Assembly (NCBI RefSeq): GCF_013340935.1
Contig: NZ_WHOS01000020.1
Location: 1 to 64,000 of the forward strand
Reading direction: 5' to 3'
Origin: Azospirillum melinis
Lineage (GTDB): Bacteria; Pseudomonadota; Alphaproteobacteria; Azospirillales; Azospirillaceae
DNA: 64,000 nucleotides
The notes beneath the pieces were generated by a model. It was not told where the DNA came from. It did not search any database and worked only from the letters and a program-made list of their open reading frames with translations. The position numbers were made by a program, and so were the translations under genes. This document shows, one piece after another, positions 48,670-58,651 of the stretch (position 1 is its first letter; every line of letters begins with the position of its first letter).

Positions 48670-49080
48670 CTACTCCATCGTCTCGATCCGTTCCATGTCC
48701 TCGTCGGAGAAGCCGAAATGGTGGCCGATCTCGTGGATCAGGACATGGCGGACGATAGCCGGCAGCTCCTCCCCCGTCTCGCACCAGTAATCGAGGATCG
48801 GGCGGCGGTAGAGGAAGATCATGTCCGGCCCGCCACGCAGGTCGGCGACGCTTTGCCGCGTCAGATCCACGCCCCGATAGAGGCCCAGCAGGTCGAATGG
48901 GCTTTCCAGCTCCATCTCCCGCTCGGTATCCTCATCGGGGAAATCCTCGACATGGATCACGAGGTTCCCGACCGGGGCGAGCAGCTCCGCCGGGATGGTG
49001 TCGAGCGCCTCTTCGGCCATGCGCTCCAGGTCTTCGACCGTGGGCGGAACCGTATGGGGACCTGAAGGTTTCCGTATCAT
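48670..49080 (-). CDS. Small zincin-like metallopeptidase (DUF1025 type)
   Basis: The 136-residue protein carries HEIGHH at 116-121, the zinc-binding HExxH, following FLYRRPILDYWC and preceding FGFSDEDMERIE. This is the architecture of the minigluzincin/DUF1025 family. It has no signal peptide, so it is cytosolic. Substrate unknown. The ATG at 49080 fits the family length; the upstream open frame overlaps the divergent phhB region. It converges on the UDG-like gene. Confidence 0.9.
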   Translation of the reverse strand: MIRKPSGPHTVPPTVEDLERMAEEALDTIPAELLAPVGNLVIHVEDFPDEDTEREMELESPFDLLGLYRGVDLTRQSVADLRGGPDMIFLYRRPILDYWCETGEELPAIVRHVLIHEIGHHFGFSDEDMERIETME

Positions 49081-49162
49081 GCCGCAGAAGGTAGCGAACC
49101 GCCGCCCGTTCGCCAAGAAGCTGCGGGCGGCAAAAGAGAGACTTAAGGAAAGGGAGGTCATC

Positions 49163-49465
49163 ATGTCGGATCGTCTTGTCGGCGTGCATCGCCAGACGGC
49201 GCTGAAGGAACTGCACGGCTGGGCGGAGGTGCTGGAACGCGACGCCATCCGCAAGACCTACCATTTCGCCGATTTCCCCGCCGCCTGGGGGTTCATGAAC
49301 CAGGTCGCCCTGCTGGCCGAGAAGACCGGCCACCATCCCGAATGGTTCAACGATCTGGGCCGGGTCGAGGTGATCCTCTATACCCGCAACAGCGACGCCG
49401 TGACCCAGGCCGACATCGACTTCGCCCACCGCCTGGACCAGATGGCGCCCCTGCACGACCGCTAA
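49163..49465 (+). CDS. 4a-hydroxytetrahydrobiopterin dehydratase
   Basis: The 100-residue protein is a pterin-4a-carbinolamine dehydratase with the catalytic signature HHPEW at 57-61 and FMNQVALLAEK. It recycles the tetrahydrobiopterin cofactor of phenylalanine hydroxylase; homologues without the hydroxylase also act in molybdopterin-related roles. No phhA is adjacent. The ATG at 49163 is preceded by GGGAGG. The open frame extends upstream but crosses the divergent promoter region. Confidence 0.95.
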   Translation: MSDRLVGVHRQTALKELHGWAEVLERDAIRKTYHFADFPAAWGFMNQVALLAEKTGHHPEWFNDLGRVEVILYTRNSDAVTQADIDFAHRLDQMAPLHDR

Positions 49466-49578
49466 GTGACCCACCGAGCGATTGCCGGGGCGGGACCCAT
49501 TGCCCGCCCCTGGCGTTATTCCTGTTCCGCCGCCGACCGGGCGGCGGGACAACACCGTGCAGTGCGGAGCCGCCGACC

Positions 49579-49890
49579 ATGCCGAAACCCCTGACCCTGT
49601 CCATCCCCCATTCGCTCGGCCGGGCGGAGGCCAAGCGCCGGCTGGTCGACGGCATGGGCGAGGTGCGGGCGCGCCTGAGCGCCGTGTCGGCCAGCGTCGA
49701 CGACAGCTGGACCGACGACCGCCTGAACTTCCACGTCGTGGCGCTGGCCCAGACCATCGCCGGCCACATCGACGTGCTGGACGACCGGGTCGAGATGGAG
49801 GTGCAGCTGCCCTGGGCGCTCGCCCTGCTGGCCGACAAGATCAAGAACAAGGTCTCGCGCCAGGGCACGCTGATGCTGGAGAAGAAGTAA
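49579..49890 (+). CDS. Polyhydroxyalkanoic acid system family protein
   Basis: The 103-residue protein matches the putative PHA granule/system family: LTLSIPHSLGRAEAKRRLVDGM, an amphipathic centre (WTDDRLNFHVVALAQTIAGHIDV) and LPWALALLADKIKNK. Members are found near PHA genes in pseudomonads and alphaproteobacteria; the exact function is unclear. A ribosome binding site is weak (GCGGAGC upstream). It follows phhB by 113 bases and converges on xerD with a strong hairpin between. Confidence 0.82.
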   Translation: MPKPLTLSIPHSLGRAEAKRRLVDGMGEVRARLSAVSASVDDSWTDDRLNFHVVALAQTIAGHIDVLDDRVEMEVQLPWALALLADKIKNKVSRQGTLMLEKK

Positions 49891-49900
49891 GGGTTGCACG

Positions 49901-49932
49901 GGGAGGTGCGGGCCTCGATGCCCTCACCTCCC
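49901..49932. terminator. Convergent-gene hairpin
   Basis: GGGAGGTG (49901-49908) pairs with CACCTCCC (49925-49932), with a nested GGGC/GCCC stem inside. No long T run is seen on either side, so it is a possible terminator or stabiliser for both converging genes. Confidence 0.55.
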
Positions 49933-49945
49933 ATCCTTACCTGCC

Positions 49946-50989
49946 CTACCCCTCCGACGCCTCCTCCACTTTGCGGCGCGCCAGCGGGTGGTGGTCGTGC
50001 ATGACCTTCTTCAGCCGTTCCGTCACCACATGGGTGTAGATCTGCGTCGTCGCGATGTCGGCATGGCCCAGCATCTTCTGGACGGAGCGCAGGTCGGCGC
50101 CATGGTCGAGCAGATGGGTGGCGAAGGCATGGCGCAGCACGTGGGGGCTGACCTTCTCCGGGTCGATGCCGGCGTCGATGGCCAGTTGCTTCAACAGTTG
50201 GGCGAAGCGCTGGCGCGTCAGGTGCCCCTCGGCGGAGATGCGTGACGGGAACAGGAAGGGGCTGTGCCCGGCTTCCGCAGCGGCGCCTGGCGGGATGAAG
50301 TGCCCGCGGAACGGGATGTAGCCCGCCAGCGCCGCCAGCGCCGGGTCGGACAGCGGCACCATCCGCTCCTTGCCGCCCTTGCCGCGCACCAGCAGGCCGC
50401 GGCCGTCGCGCATGATCGCGGTCATCGGCAGGCCGACCAGTTCCGACACGCGCAGGCCGGTGGCGTAGAGCACCTCCAGCAGGGCCACGAGCCGCAAGCC
50501 CTCCGGCCCGCCGCGCGCCTCGGCGGTCGACAGCATGGCGCCGACTTCCGCCTCCGTCAGGATCTTGGGCAGCGGACGGCCCTGCTTGGGGCTGTCGAGC
50601 GGCGAGGCGGGATCGTCGGTGCGGCGGCCTTCGGACAGCAGGAAGCGGTAGAACTGCCGCATCGCCGACAGCCGCCGCGCCACGGTGCGGGGGGCACCGT
50701 CCTTGCTCTGCACCGCCAGATAGGCCCGCAGATCCTCTGTGCCCGCCGCCTCCAGCGCCACGCTGCGCTGGGCCAGCCAGCGGCCGAGGTCGGCGAGGTC
50801 GCGCTCATAGGCCAGCCGCGTGTTCACCGCCGCCCCGCGCTCCGCCGTCAGCATGTCGAGGAAGGCGTCCAGATGCGGCGAGGTGGCAAGCGGGCGCGGC
50901 TTGCACGGCCGGCCGCGCCGCCTGGCACCGGATTTGGTGGCGGATTTGGTAGCGGGCATCCTGCTGCCGGGGCTTTTGCTGCCGGTCAT
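49946..50989 (-). CDS. xerD: Site-specific tyrosine recombinase XerD
   Basis: XerD, with XerC, resolves chromosome dimers at dif near the division septum. The 347-residue protein has an N-terminal SAM-like core-binding domain ([14 protein letters not shown] onward) and the catalytic domain with Arg in [13 protein letters not shown], Lys in [19 protein letters not shown] and nucleophile Tyr in TTQIYTHV. About 35 basic residues extend its N-terminus. It is probably co-transcribed with the preceding 643-residue gene (43 bases apart). XerC versus XerD was decided on overall resemblance only. Confidence 0.9.
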   Translation of the reverse strand: MTGSKSPGSRMPATKSATKSGARRRGRPCKPRPLATSPHLDAFLDMLTAERGAAVNTRLAYERDLADLGRWLAQRSVALEAAGTEDLRAYLAVQSKDGAPRTVARRLSAMRQFYRFLLSEGRRTDDPASPLDSPKQGRPLPKILTEAEVGAMLSTAEARGGPEGLRLVALLEVLYATGLRVSELVGLPMTAIMRDGRGLLVRGKGGKERMVPLSDPALAALAGYIPFRGHFIPPGAAAEAGHSPFLFPSRISAEGHLTRQRFAQLLKQLAIDAGIDPEKVSPHVLRHAFATHLLDHGADLRSVQKMLGHADIATTQIYTHVVTERLKKVMHDHHPLARRKVEEASEG

Positions 50990-51032
50990 GGTGTCGGCGT
51001 CATGGTGGTGGCGGGCTCCACGGGGCGGAAGG

Positions 51033-52964
51033 TCATTCGGCGGTTGGATTCGGGACCTGGATGGCGGGGCCGGTGATGGCGGCCATCGCCTCGCGAACCA
51101 GCGCGCGGGCGTCCGGTTCCAGCCCGACCGCCTTCAGGTTGGCCGCCACGCGGGCGGTGACGACGGGCGGCAGGGTGGCCGGTCCGGCCTCCCCAAGCAG
51201 GATCAGGGCGACGGCCACCGTCTCGCCGATGCGCCCGCCGGCCGCGGCATCGCCCAACCGCTGCCACAATGCGGGATCGACACCGGCCTCGCTGCCGCTG
51301 GGCGGACCCGCGCCGTCGGTGGCGGTCATCCAGGCCTCGTCCGGGATGGCGACTCCGGTGGCCTGGAGCAGTGCCAGCTGGCCGGCGATGCGGTTGCGGG
51401 CGGGAGTGTCTGCCCCGCGCAGCGCCTCGTCCAGCCAGGCGGTCAGCGCACCCGGATCCCCGCCCTGCCCCGTCGCCACCACTGCCAGCGGCCACAGCCA
51501 GGCGGTGTCGGCGCTCCGGCCGCTGCGCAGGGCCAGATCGTGCCAGCGCCGCGCCTGATCGAGCCGCCCTTGCGCGTAATAGAGCCGGGCCGCCGCCGGG
51601 GCCAGCGCCGCGGCATCGCCGGTCGGCGACACGCCGTCGAGCAGCCCTGCGGCGGCACCGCCGACCGGTCCGGCGCGCAGGCGAGGATCGACCAGCTCCA
51701 CCGCCAGCGCGGCAAGCGCGACGCGCCGACGCCCGTCCATCGCCGCCGCCATCGCCTGATGGACCAGCGCGCGGGTGCGGGCGCCGCGGTCGCGCCGGGC
51801 GATGTCGCGGACCCGCAGCAGCTCGTCCCCCACCGCCGGCACCTGGGCGTAGAGATCCTGCAACTGGCGGGCATCGAGGAACAGGGAAGCCGCCGCCCGT
51901 TCGCCGGCGGCGGCACGGGTGGCGGGATCGGTGGCGGGGTTGGTGGCGATGGCGGCCAGCGCCGGCAGGGTCTCCAGCGGCAGCCGGTCGGGCGGAACGC
52001 CGATCCGCGCGATGCGCATGGCGGCGAGCAGCAGCGCCAGCCCGTCCGCATCGGCTTGCAGCGACAGCGAGCGGGCCGGCGGCGGGGCGGCACCGGCCAG
52101 CGCCTCGGCAACCGGCAGGAAGGGGTCGGACCGGCGGCTGTCCCGCAGGCCGGCCAGTGCCTCGTCCGTGCCGGCCCGGTCGCCGGCGCGGGCACGGCAG
52201 AACAGGCCCAGCTTGGCCCAATAGGCGGAGGTGAAGCTCTTGCCGCGGGCCAGCGCACGCGGGCAATCCAGCCCACCGCGCACCAGCTCCGCATCGGTCA
52301 GCGCCCTGGCCGCCGGCTCGTCCGCCGCCAGCGCCGCCGGCAGACGCCCGGCCAGCTCAGCCGCCCCGGCGGGATCGCCGAGCCGCGCCAGCTTTTCGAT
52401 GCGCAGGGCGCCGAGGCGGCGGGGCGGCGGGGCCTCCCCGGTCGCGACCGCCGGAGAGCCGGCGCTCAGCAGCAGCCGGCGTTCCAGCGCCTTGACGGTG
52501 GGAGACGGGGTGTCGACCGGCAGGGCGGCGATCAGGAGAAGAAGCTCCGCCCGGCCGATGCCGCGCCAGGGGTCACCGCCCAGCCCCTGCAAACCGTCCA
52601 GCAGGCCGGCACCGTCCGGGTCGGGCGCCCCCAACGGCTCGCGCGCGACCGGCGCCGGCCGCGCCACCACGGGGGAGACGGCGGGCGGCGGCGTGACCGC
52701 GGGCGGATAGGCCGGGACGATGACCGGAGGGGGTGCGGAAGGCCGGGACTGGACGGGGGCTTCCACCGCGGCGTCGGGCGTCAGCCGGACCGGCGGGCCG
52801 AAGGCTTGGGCGGCGGCGGCCATGGACCAGCCGGCCGCCAGCAACCCGGCCAGCAGCGGCACGGTTCCCTGTCGGGAGCCCTGGGGCCGGGCGCTCCGGG
52901 GCCGGGCGGGGCCGGGTCGGACGCTCCCGGCCGATGGTCGGGGCTCAGCGCGGGAAGCGCTCAT
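51033..52964 (-). CDS. Secreted or anchored Ala/Pro-rich helical protein of 643 residues
   Basis: I do not recognise a domain. After an Arg-rich start, a hydrophobic stretch ([20 protein letters not shown], about 36-55) looks like a signal or anchor with a possible AQA cleavage site. A Pro/Val-rich linker follows (about 60-110), then about 500 residues of alanine-rich alpha-solenoid (TPR/HEAT-like, such as [24 protein letters not shown]). The start overlaps the stop of the upstream 46-residue membrane protein by 20 bases. Homologues appear beside xerD and aroKB in related genera, suggesting an envelope or division role; this is inference. Confidence 0.72.
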   Translation of the reverse strand: MSASRAEPRPSAGSVRPGPARPRSARPQGSRQGTVPLLAGLLAAGWSMAAAAQAFGPPVRLTPDAAVEAPVQSRPSAPPPVIVPAYPPAVTPPPAVSPVVARPAPVAREPLGAPDPDGAGLLDGLQGLGGDPWRGIGRAELLLLIAALPVDTPSPTVKALERRLLLSAGSPAVATGEAPPPRRLGALRIEKLARLGDPAGAAELAGRLPAALAADEPAARALTDAELVRGGLDCPRALARGKSFTSAYWAKLGLFCRARAGDRAGTDEALAGLRDSRRSDPFLPVAEALAGAAPPPARSLSLQADADGLALLLAAMRIARIGVPPDRLPLETLPALAAIATNPATDPATRAAAGERAAASLFLDARQLQDLYAQVPAVGDELLRVRDIARRDRGARTRALVHQAMAAAMDGRRRVALAALAVELVDPRLRAGPVGGAAAGLLDGVSPTGDAAALAPAAARLYYAQGRLDQARRWHDLALRSGRSADTAWLWPLAVVATGQGGDPGALTAWLDEALRGADTPARNRIAGQLALLQATGVAIPDEAWMTATDGAGPPSGSEAGVDPALWQRLGDAAAGGRIGETVAVALILLGEAGPATLPPVVTARVAANLKAVGLEPDARALVREAMAAITGPAIQVPNPTAE

Positions 52965-53085
52965 CCGGCAGAACCTTCTCCACCGTTTTCGACGGAGCCG
53001 GCAGGTCCCACGAGGCGAGGAACACCATGCCACCGGCGATCACCAGCAACAGCAGGACGAAGAGGATCGAGAGAAACCGGCTCAT
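52945..53085 (-). CDS. 46-residue single-span membrane protein
   Basis: This small gene encodes one membrane span ([20 protein letters not shown]) followed by a 20-residue charged tail with [20 protein letters not shown]. Its last 20 bases overlap the first codons of the 643-residue gene, so expression is coupled. No ribosome binding site was called. The span, coding bias and coupling argue for a real gene. Confidence 0.65.
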   Translation of the reverse strand: MSRFLSILFVLLLLVIAGGMVFLASWDLPAPSKTVEKVLPDERFPR

Positions 53086-53426
53086 GGCACCAGGGACGTG
53101 TTGTGTCGGAAAACGGAGGATCGGAGCGGAGCTACCATGCCCTGCATCCGCAGGGCTTGGGACAAGCAAGGGCTTTTCTGCTAAAGCATCCGCGGCTCCG
53201 GCCGGCGGCCGAAGGGCGGCGCAGTGTAGCCACAGGTTGGACCGCGGCGCAACCCGTCCACCGGGCCATTCGCCGGCTCCGCAGCAGGATGCGGGGCAGG
53301 GTCTGGCAAAACCGGGGCGCTTGTGCCGGCCAGCTTTCGGCGGGTATGAGTGTTGTCTGTTGCAGCGGTGTGACGGCCGGCGAAGACGCCGGCATGCTGG
53401 GGCCGGGAGTGCGGGTGGCGGATCGG
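53086..53426. other. 341-base divergent intergenic region before aroK
   Basis: No gene is supported here although one frame remains open through it. It separates the minus-strand 46-residue protein from aroK and contains the candidate aroK promoter at 53321-53350. I see no repeat or terminator. Confidence 0.5.
53321..53350 (+). promoter_or_regulatory. Candidate aroK promoter
   Basis: TTGTGC (53321-53326) and TATGAG (53345-53350) are 18 bases apart, leading to a leader of roughly 70 bases before the proposed aroK start. Moderate match to consensus. Confidence 0.35.
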
Positions 53427-54152
53427 ATGGATGTGATGGGACTGCGCAAGGCGATGACGGCCCAGGGCCCGGGAGCAAGTCCGGGTGCAGGCCCGGGCAC
53501 GGGTGCGGCGGAGGATGCGGTGCCGCTGCTGCCGCGCACCGTGGTGCTGGTCGGGCTGATGGGGGCCGGCAAGAGCGCCATCGGGCGCCGGCTGGCCACG
53601 CGCCTGCACCTGCCCTTCCGCGATGCCGACACCGAGATCGAGGCGGCGGCCGGCTGCACCATCGCCGAAATCTTCGCCCGCGACGGCGAACCGGTCTTCC
53701 GCTCCGTCGAACGCCGCATCATCACCCGGCTGGTGAAGGACGAGCCGGTGCATATCCTGGCGACCGGCGGCGGTGCCTTCATGGACCCGGAAACCCGCGC
53801 CGCCATCCGCCAGCACGGCGTGTCGGTCTGGCTGCGCGCCGAACTGGACGTGCTGGTCGCCCGCACCGCCCGGCGCACCCACCGCCCGATCCTGAACCAG
53901 GGCGATCCGCGCACCATCCTGGGCCGGCTGATGGAGCAGCGCTATCCCGTCTATGCCGAGGCCGACCTGACGGTGGTCAGCGACGAACGCCCGCCCGACG
54001 TGACGGTGGAGCTGGTGATCGACGCGCTGGAGGCGCATTTCGGTGTCCAGCTTCCCCACCGCCAGCCCCAGGGCCAAGCCCAAGGCCAGGGCAACGCCCA
54101 GCGCGGCGGCCGGCCCGGAAAGCCCGACGCCCCAAAAACCGACGCGCCCTGA
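53427..54152 (+). CDS. aroK: Shikimate kinase
   Basis: AroK phosphorylates shikimate in aromatic amino acid synthesis. The core has Walker A GLMGAGKS, the shikimate-binding [27 protein letters not shown] and the lid region RPIL with the adenine loop. The 241-residue form assumed here adds about 45 residues N-terminal to the core and a Gln/Gly/Pro-rich tail (about 25 residues); ATGs at 53427, 53436 and 53454 are all possible starts and none has a decisive ribosome binding site. It is followed by aroB after 51 bases, the standard aroKB pair. Confidence 0.93.
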   Translation: MDVMGLRKAMTAQGPGASPGAGPGTGAAEDAVPLLPRTVVLVGLMGAGKSAIGRRLATRLHLPFRDADTEIEAAAGCTIAEIFARDGEPVFRSVERRIITRLVKDEPVHILATGGGAFMDPETRAAIRQHGVSVWLRAELDVLVARTARRTHRPILNQGDPRTILGRLMEQRYPVYAEADLTVVSDERPPDVTVELVIDALEAHFGVQLPHRQPQGQAQGQGNAQRGGRPGKPDAPKTDAP

Positions 54153-54203
54153 TCCCCGCCTCCCGCCCCTTGTCATGAACCACCAGCTTCGCGGACTGCC
54201 CCG

Positions 54204-55349
54204 ATGACCTCCGTCAACGCCACCACCCCGGCCGCACTCGACACCGTCCGCCTGGAGCTGGGCGCCCGCAGCTACGACATCCTCGTCGGCGACGGGGTGC
54301 TGGCCGATGCCGGCGAGCGCATCGCCGCCATCACCCGCGGCCGGGCGCCCATCGTGGTGACCGACGCCAACGTGGCGCCGCTGCATCTGGACACGCTGAA
54401 CGCCGCGATGCTGGAGGCGGGGATCGCGCCGCAGCCGGCCATCGTCCTGCCGGCTGGCGAAAAGACCAAGGACTTCGCCCATTTCCAGCAGCTGATGGAC
54501 GACATCCTGGGCCGCGGCATCGAGCGGTCCACCGTCCTGCTGGCGCTGGGCGGCGGGGTGATCGGCGACATCACCGGCTTCGCCGCGGCGTCGGCCCTGC
54601 GCGGCATCGACTTCATCCAGGTGCCGACCACGCTGCTGTCCCAGGTCGACAGCTCGGTCGGCGGCAAGACCGGCATCAACAGCCGGCACGGCAAGAACCT
54701 GATCGGCGCCTTCCACCAGCCGCGCCTGGTCATCGCCGACACCGCCACGCTGGACACCCTGCCGCGGCGCGAGGTGCTGGCCGGCTATGCCGAGGTGGTG
54801 AAATACGGCCTGATCCGCCAGCCCGACTTCTTCGCCTGGCTGGAGCGGAACGGCCGGCGGGTGGTGGACGGCGACAGCGACGCCCGGCGCCATGCGGTGA
54901 CGGTCAGCTGCCGCGCCAAGGCCGACATCGTCGGCGTCGACGAGCGCGAGAGCGGCGACCGGGCTCTGCTGAACCTGGGCCACACCTTCGGCCATGCGCT
55001 GGAAGCGGCGACCGGCTTCGGCCAGACCCTGCTGCATGGCGAAGGGGTGGCGATCGGCATGGTGCTGGCCTTCGACCTGTCGGTCCGGCTGGGGCTTTGC
55101 CCGGCTGACGACGCGCGGCGCGCCCGCGCCCATCTGGCCGATGTCGGCCTGCCGGTGCGCCCGGCCGACATCCCCGGCGTCGCCTGGGACGTCGATGGGC
55201 TGGTCCGGTCGATGGCGAAGGACAAGAAGGTGCAGGACGGCCGCATCACTTTCATCCTGGCCGACCGCATCGGCAACGCCTTCACCCGCCGCGACGTCGA
55301 TGCCGCCGCCGTCCGCGCCGTTCTGGACGAGTCGGTCCAGCCCGCCTGA
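54204..55349 (+). CDS. aroB: 3-dehydroquinate synthase
   Basis: AroB converts DAHP to 3-dehydroquinate, the second step of the shikimate pathway, with NAD and a divalent metal. The 381-residue protein has ALGGGVIGDITGFAAA, the QVPTTLLSQVDSSVGGKTGIN core, LNLGHTFGHALE (metal-binding His) and HGEGVAIGM. Length and motifs are normal. With aroK it forms a two-gene unit. Confidence 0.98.
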   Translation: MTSVNATTPAALDTVRLELGARSYDILVGDGVLADAGERIAAITRGRAPIVVTDANVAPLHLDTLNAAMLEAGIAPQPAIVLPAGEKTKDFAHFQQLMDDILGRGIERSTVLLALGGGVIGDITGFAAASALRGIDFIQVPTTLLSQVDSSVGGKTGINSRHGKNLIGAFHQPRLVIADTATLDTLPRREVLAGYAEVVKYGLIRQPDFFAWLERNGRRVVDGDSDARRHAVTVSCRAKADIVGVDERESGDRALLNLGHTFGHALEAATGFGQTLLHGEGVAIGMVLAFDLSVRLGLCPADDARRARAHLADVGLPVRPADIPGVAWDVDGLVRSMAKDKKVQDGRITFILADRIGNAFTRRDVDAAAVRAVLDESVQPA

Positions 55350-55467
55350 TCCTCGCCCATCACGGATAATCCGTCTTTCGCACAATAGCAGCGGCAGCGG
55401 TTGCCCGCCCATACTCCCTCCAAGACCGTGGCCATTCCGTCCGCGGCACCGATGGGGAGGATGGGCG

Positions 55468-55956
55468 ATGAAGGCGATGCTTGGAATGACGGCGGTGGTC
55501 GGGCTGCTGCTGGCGGCGGCGCCGGCCATGGCGCTGGAGGTGCGGGAGCAGGCGACGATCAAGGCGCCGGTCGAGCAGGTGTGGAAGCAGATCGCCCCCT
55601 TCTGCGCGATCAGCGACTGGCACCCCGCGGTGGAGGGCTGCACCCTGCGCAAGACCGGCGACCGCCAGGAGCGTGACATTGCCCTGAAGGGAGGCGGGGC
55701 CATTCAGGAGCGGCTGACCGGCCTTTCCGCCGCCAAGCACCGGCTGCGCTACACCCTGCTGAACGGGCCGCTGCCGGTGAAGAACTACAACTCCACCATC
55801 CGGCTGAGCGCGGTGGACGCCCACACCACCCGCATCACCTGGTCCTCGCGCTTCCAGGCCAGCGGCGCCTCCGACGCGGAGGCGCGGAAGGCCATCGCCG
55901 GCATCTACACCAGCGGCTTCGACGGGCTGCGCAAGCGGCTCGAGTCCGGCCAGTAA
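55468..55956 (+). CDS. Secreted SRPBCC-family protein
   Basis: The 162-residue protein has a signal peptide (MKAMLGMTAVVGLLLAAAPAMA, cleavage near residue 22) and a START/SRPBCC lipid-binding-type fold: EQATIKAPVEQVWKQIAPFCAISDWHPAVEGC and a C-terminal long helix (EARKAIAGIYTSGFDGLRKRLE). Periplasmic SRPBCC proteins bind hydrophobic ligands; this one's ligand is unknown. The ATG at 55468 is preceded by GGGGAGG. It is a single gene between aroB and the CBS gene. Confidence 0.87.
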   Translation: MKAMLGMTAVVGLLLAAAPAMALEVREQATIKAPVEQVWKQIAPFCAISDWHPAVEGCTLRKTGDRQERDIALKGGGAIQERLTGLSAAKHRLRYTLLNGPLPVKNYNSTIRLSAVDAHTTRITWSSRFQASGASDAEARKAIAGIYTSGFDGLRKRLESGQ

Positions 55957-56123
55957 CCTCATCGGCGGCGGCAAGGACCCGGCGCATGCGGGAACTTCCA
56001 GACAATCAGTTCTATTGACGATTGGTCCATCAAGCTGACAGGATCGTGTATGCCGCGCTGCGAAATCGCGGTCGAGTGCATCGTTCGTCCACAAAACCTG
56101 CAATCACGAGGGAGATGGGACAC

Positions 56124-56585
<462 letters not shown>

Positions 56586-56699
56586 CGGCAAGCTTGACCC
56601 ATAGGTAACGCTGCGTTGCGGTGGGGTCGGGTTGACCGGGCGCCCGGCCCCACCGATAGTCGAGGGTGAGCCATCCTCTTTGCTGAACTGGAAAGCCCG

Positions 56700-57335
56700 A
56701 TGTCCGCGCCCTCGCTGTCCGCCCCCGCCGCGCGCGAGCCGATCCACACCCGTCGTGTCACCTGCCAGGGCTTTCGGCGTGCCGATGGGCTGTGGGACAT
56801 CGAAGGCCACCTGACCGACGTCAAAAGCTATGGCTTCCACACGGAGGAGCGCGGGCATCTGGAGCCGGGAACCCCGATCCACCAGATGTGGATGCGTCTG
56901 ACCGTCGACGACAAACTGACTGTCCAGGCGGTGGAGGCGGTGACCGAACACAGCCCCTACAAGGCCTGCGGCAGCATCACGCCGCAGTTCCAGCAGCTGG
57001 TCGGCCTGCGCATCGGACCGGGCTGGACCCGGGCGGTGAAGGACCGGCTGGGCGGACCGAAGGGCTGCACCCATCTGGTCGAGTTGCTGGGTCCGCTGGC
57101 GACCACCGCCTTCCAGACCGTCTACCCGATCCTGGCCCGCGAGGCGGCGGACCGCACGAAGGCGTCCGGCAAGCCGGCCCAGGACGACGGCAAGCGGCCG
57201 GTGCTGCTGAACATGTGCCATATCTTCGACAGCAACGGCGAGGCGGTGCGCAGACATTGGCCTGCGCACTACACCGGCCATGATCACGCCGGCCCTGAAA
57301 ACGAAGACGCCGCCCGGGAAGAGGCGGCGGAATAG
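56700..57335 (+). CDS. DUF2889-family protein
   Basis: The 211-residue protein matches DUF2889: IHTRRVTCQGFRRADGLWDIEGHLTD near the start, YKACGSITPQFQQLVGLRIGPGWTRAV, and KGCTHLVELLGPLATTAFQTV. It has no signal peptide. Function is unknown in the family, which is common in beta- and alphaproteobacteria. The start follows a CDS gap of 114 bases with no clear ribosome binding site. It converges on the RHH gene. Confidence 0.83.
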   Translation: MSAPSLSAPAAREPIHTRRVTCQGFRRADGLWDIEGHLTDVKSYGFHTEERGHLEPGTPIHQMWMRLTVDDKLTVQAVEAVTEHSPYKACGSITPQFQQLVGLRIGPGWTRAVKDRLGGPKGCTHLVELLGPLATTAFQTVYPILAREAADRTKASGKPAQDDGKRPVLLNMCHIFDSNGEAVRRHWPAHYTGHDHAGPENEDAAREEAAE

Positions 57336-57352
57336 GATAGCCTTCGCCCCAG

Positions 57353-57384
57353 GCGCCCGCCGGAAATCAGCCGGGCGGGCGCCG
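57353..57384. terminator. Convergent-gene GC hairpin
   Basis: GGCGCCCGCC (57353-57362) pairs with GGCGGGCGCC (57375-57384) around a 12-base loop, between the stops of the DUF2889 and RHH genes. No T run follows, so terminator activity is unproven. Confidence 0.5.
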
Positions 57385-57395
57385 GGTGGTGCCGC

Positions 57396-57893
57396 TCAGG
57401 CGTCCAGACCGGGCTGGGCCGGACCTGCGGCCTGGGTCGGGCCGGGGGTTGAGGCGGGCGTGGGGAAGCTGCCGCCCGCGGCGACCGCGGCCTTGACACC
57501 GTCCTCCTCGTCAGCCAGCGGCAGTTCGAACGGCGTGCCGACGAACGGGTCGCTGCCGCCGTGGCCGGCACGCAGATGACCGTCCTCGGTGCAGGCCCGC
57601 CGGTAATAGGACGCAATGAAGACGCGCACGGCCGATGTCAGGGTGACATCGGCGTCTTCCGGCTTGATGCCCTTGCGGCGCGCCTGTTCCTCGATCCGTT
57701 CCTTGATCTGGGTGCAGAGGCGGTTGACGGTCAGCCCTTCCCGACGGCCGATCTCCTCCAGAGCATCCCACATCGACGGTTCCAGCCGCATGCTCGTGCG
57801 GTGCCCGCCGATCATGATGTTCTGACTCCTCAGCGGTTCCACTCCCGCATGGGAAGTGATCACGCGCTTTTTCTTCGGCCCACGCTTCGCCAT
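57396..57893 (-). CDS. Ribbon-helix-helix DNA-binding protein
   Basis: The 165-residue protein has a basic leader (MAKRGPKKKRV) and a ribbon-helix-helix domain of the RHH_4 type: the strand IGGHRTSMRLEP and helices MWDALEEIGRREG and TVNRLCTQIKERIEEQ. The tail from about residue 115 is acidic then Pro/Gly-rich and probably disordered. RHH proteins bind DNA as dimers and usually repress their own promoter. The ATG at 57893 fits the family; the earlier ATG at 57974 would put the start in the promoter motif zone. Upstream are three GGTTGCAT boxes. Confidence 0.85.
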   Translation of the reverse strand: MAKRGPKKKRVITSHAGVEPLRSQNIMIGGHRTSMRLEPSMWDALEEIGRREGLTVNRLCTQIKERIEEQARRKGIKPEDADVTLTSAVRVFIASYYRRACTEDGHLRAGHGGSDPFVGTPFELPLADEEDGVKAAVAAGGSFPTPASTPGPTQAAGPAQPGLDA

Positions 57894-57959
57894 CCGCAGC
57901 CCCTTCCACGAAGCCGCCGGCGGACATGCGAAGTTTGTGTCCGCCACGGCGCGATAAAT

Positions 57960-58058
57960 GGTTGCATATATCATACTTTACTAAACGCAGCGGGAAATGC
58001 AACCACGCTAGCGTCTCTCATTCTTACAAGTTTTCCTAAAATCGACTCTTGGTTGCAT
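57960..58058. promoter_or_regulatory. Three GGTTGCAT boxes upstream of the RHH gene
   Basis: GGTTGCAT occurs at 57960-57967, inverted at 57997-58004, and again at 58051-58058, in an AT-rich 272-base gap between the RHH start and bolA. Octamer repetition in an unusually AT-rich leader fits an autoregulatory operator, though binding is unproven. Confidence 0.5.
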
Positions 58059-58165
58059 TCATATGTATGTTGTTTCGACCGCATCAACCGCTCGTTATTT
58101 GAAGCGGACGAACGACCGGTATGAACCTCCTGCGGACGGGATGCGTGCGGGCTTTCCGGCCCCGT

Positions 58166-58441
58166 TCAGGCCCCGGCTTCACCGGGGGCGTGGGTGGTCA
58201 GTCCCAGCGCATGCACCCGCTCGCGCAACTCGTCGGCCAGCAGCGCATAGACCATCCGCTGGCGCTCCACCCGCGACTTGCCGGCGAAGGCGGCGGAGAC
58301 GACGGTGACGTGGAAGTGGGTTTCCCCGGCGGCGTCCGCCCCGGCATGGCCGGCGTGGCGGGCGCTGTCGTCGACGACCTCGAGCCGGTCCGGCGCCAGT
58401 CCGGCGGTCAGCTTTTCGCGGATGCGGGTGGCGTATTCCAT
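58166..58441 (-). CDS. BolA-family protein
   Basis: The 91-residue protein has the BolA fold: FHVTVVSAAFAGKSRVERQRMVYALL with the characteristic GK and R-x-x-VY segment, a C-terminal helix, and His in the THFHV strand. BolA proteins pair with monothiol glutaredoxins to handle Fe-S clusters and also affect transcription and cell shape. The ATG at 58441 starts MEYATRIREKL, the family N-terminus; 21 codons upstream are open but unrelated. Glutaredoxin is not adjacent. Confidence 0.93.
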   Translation of the reverse strand: MEYATRIREKLTAGLAPDRLEVVDDSARHAGHAGADAAGETHFHVTVVSAAFAGKSRVERQRMVYALLADELRERVHALGLTTHAPGEAGA

Positions 58442-58651
58442 GGCGGATCCTGATGTCTCGTCGCTGGTCGGGGAGGGATGGGAGCGGCCGCGGCGGGACG
58501 TCATGACCCGGCTGGCGCGCCAACGGTCAGGAGACGGTGCGATCCCTGCCCTGTCAAGCGTCTGTCAAGCCCGGCGACCCGCAGATTGCGGATGACGGAA
58601 GCTCGATTCGGCGTGCTTGCCAGAGGCACCGGCTCTTCCCATACTTGGCCG

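Noticed and set aside
53086..53426. Coding region upstream of aroK suggested by an open frame
   Set aside because: The frame runs through from antisense of the 643-residue gene; no similarity or ribosome binding site supports it, and a promoter lies there.
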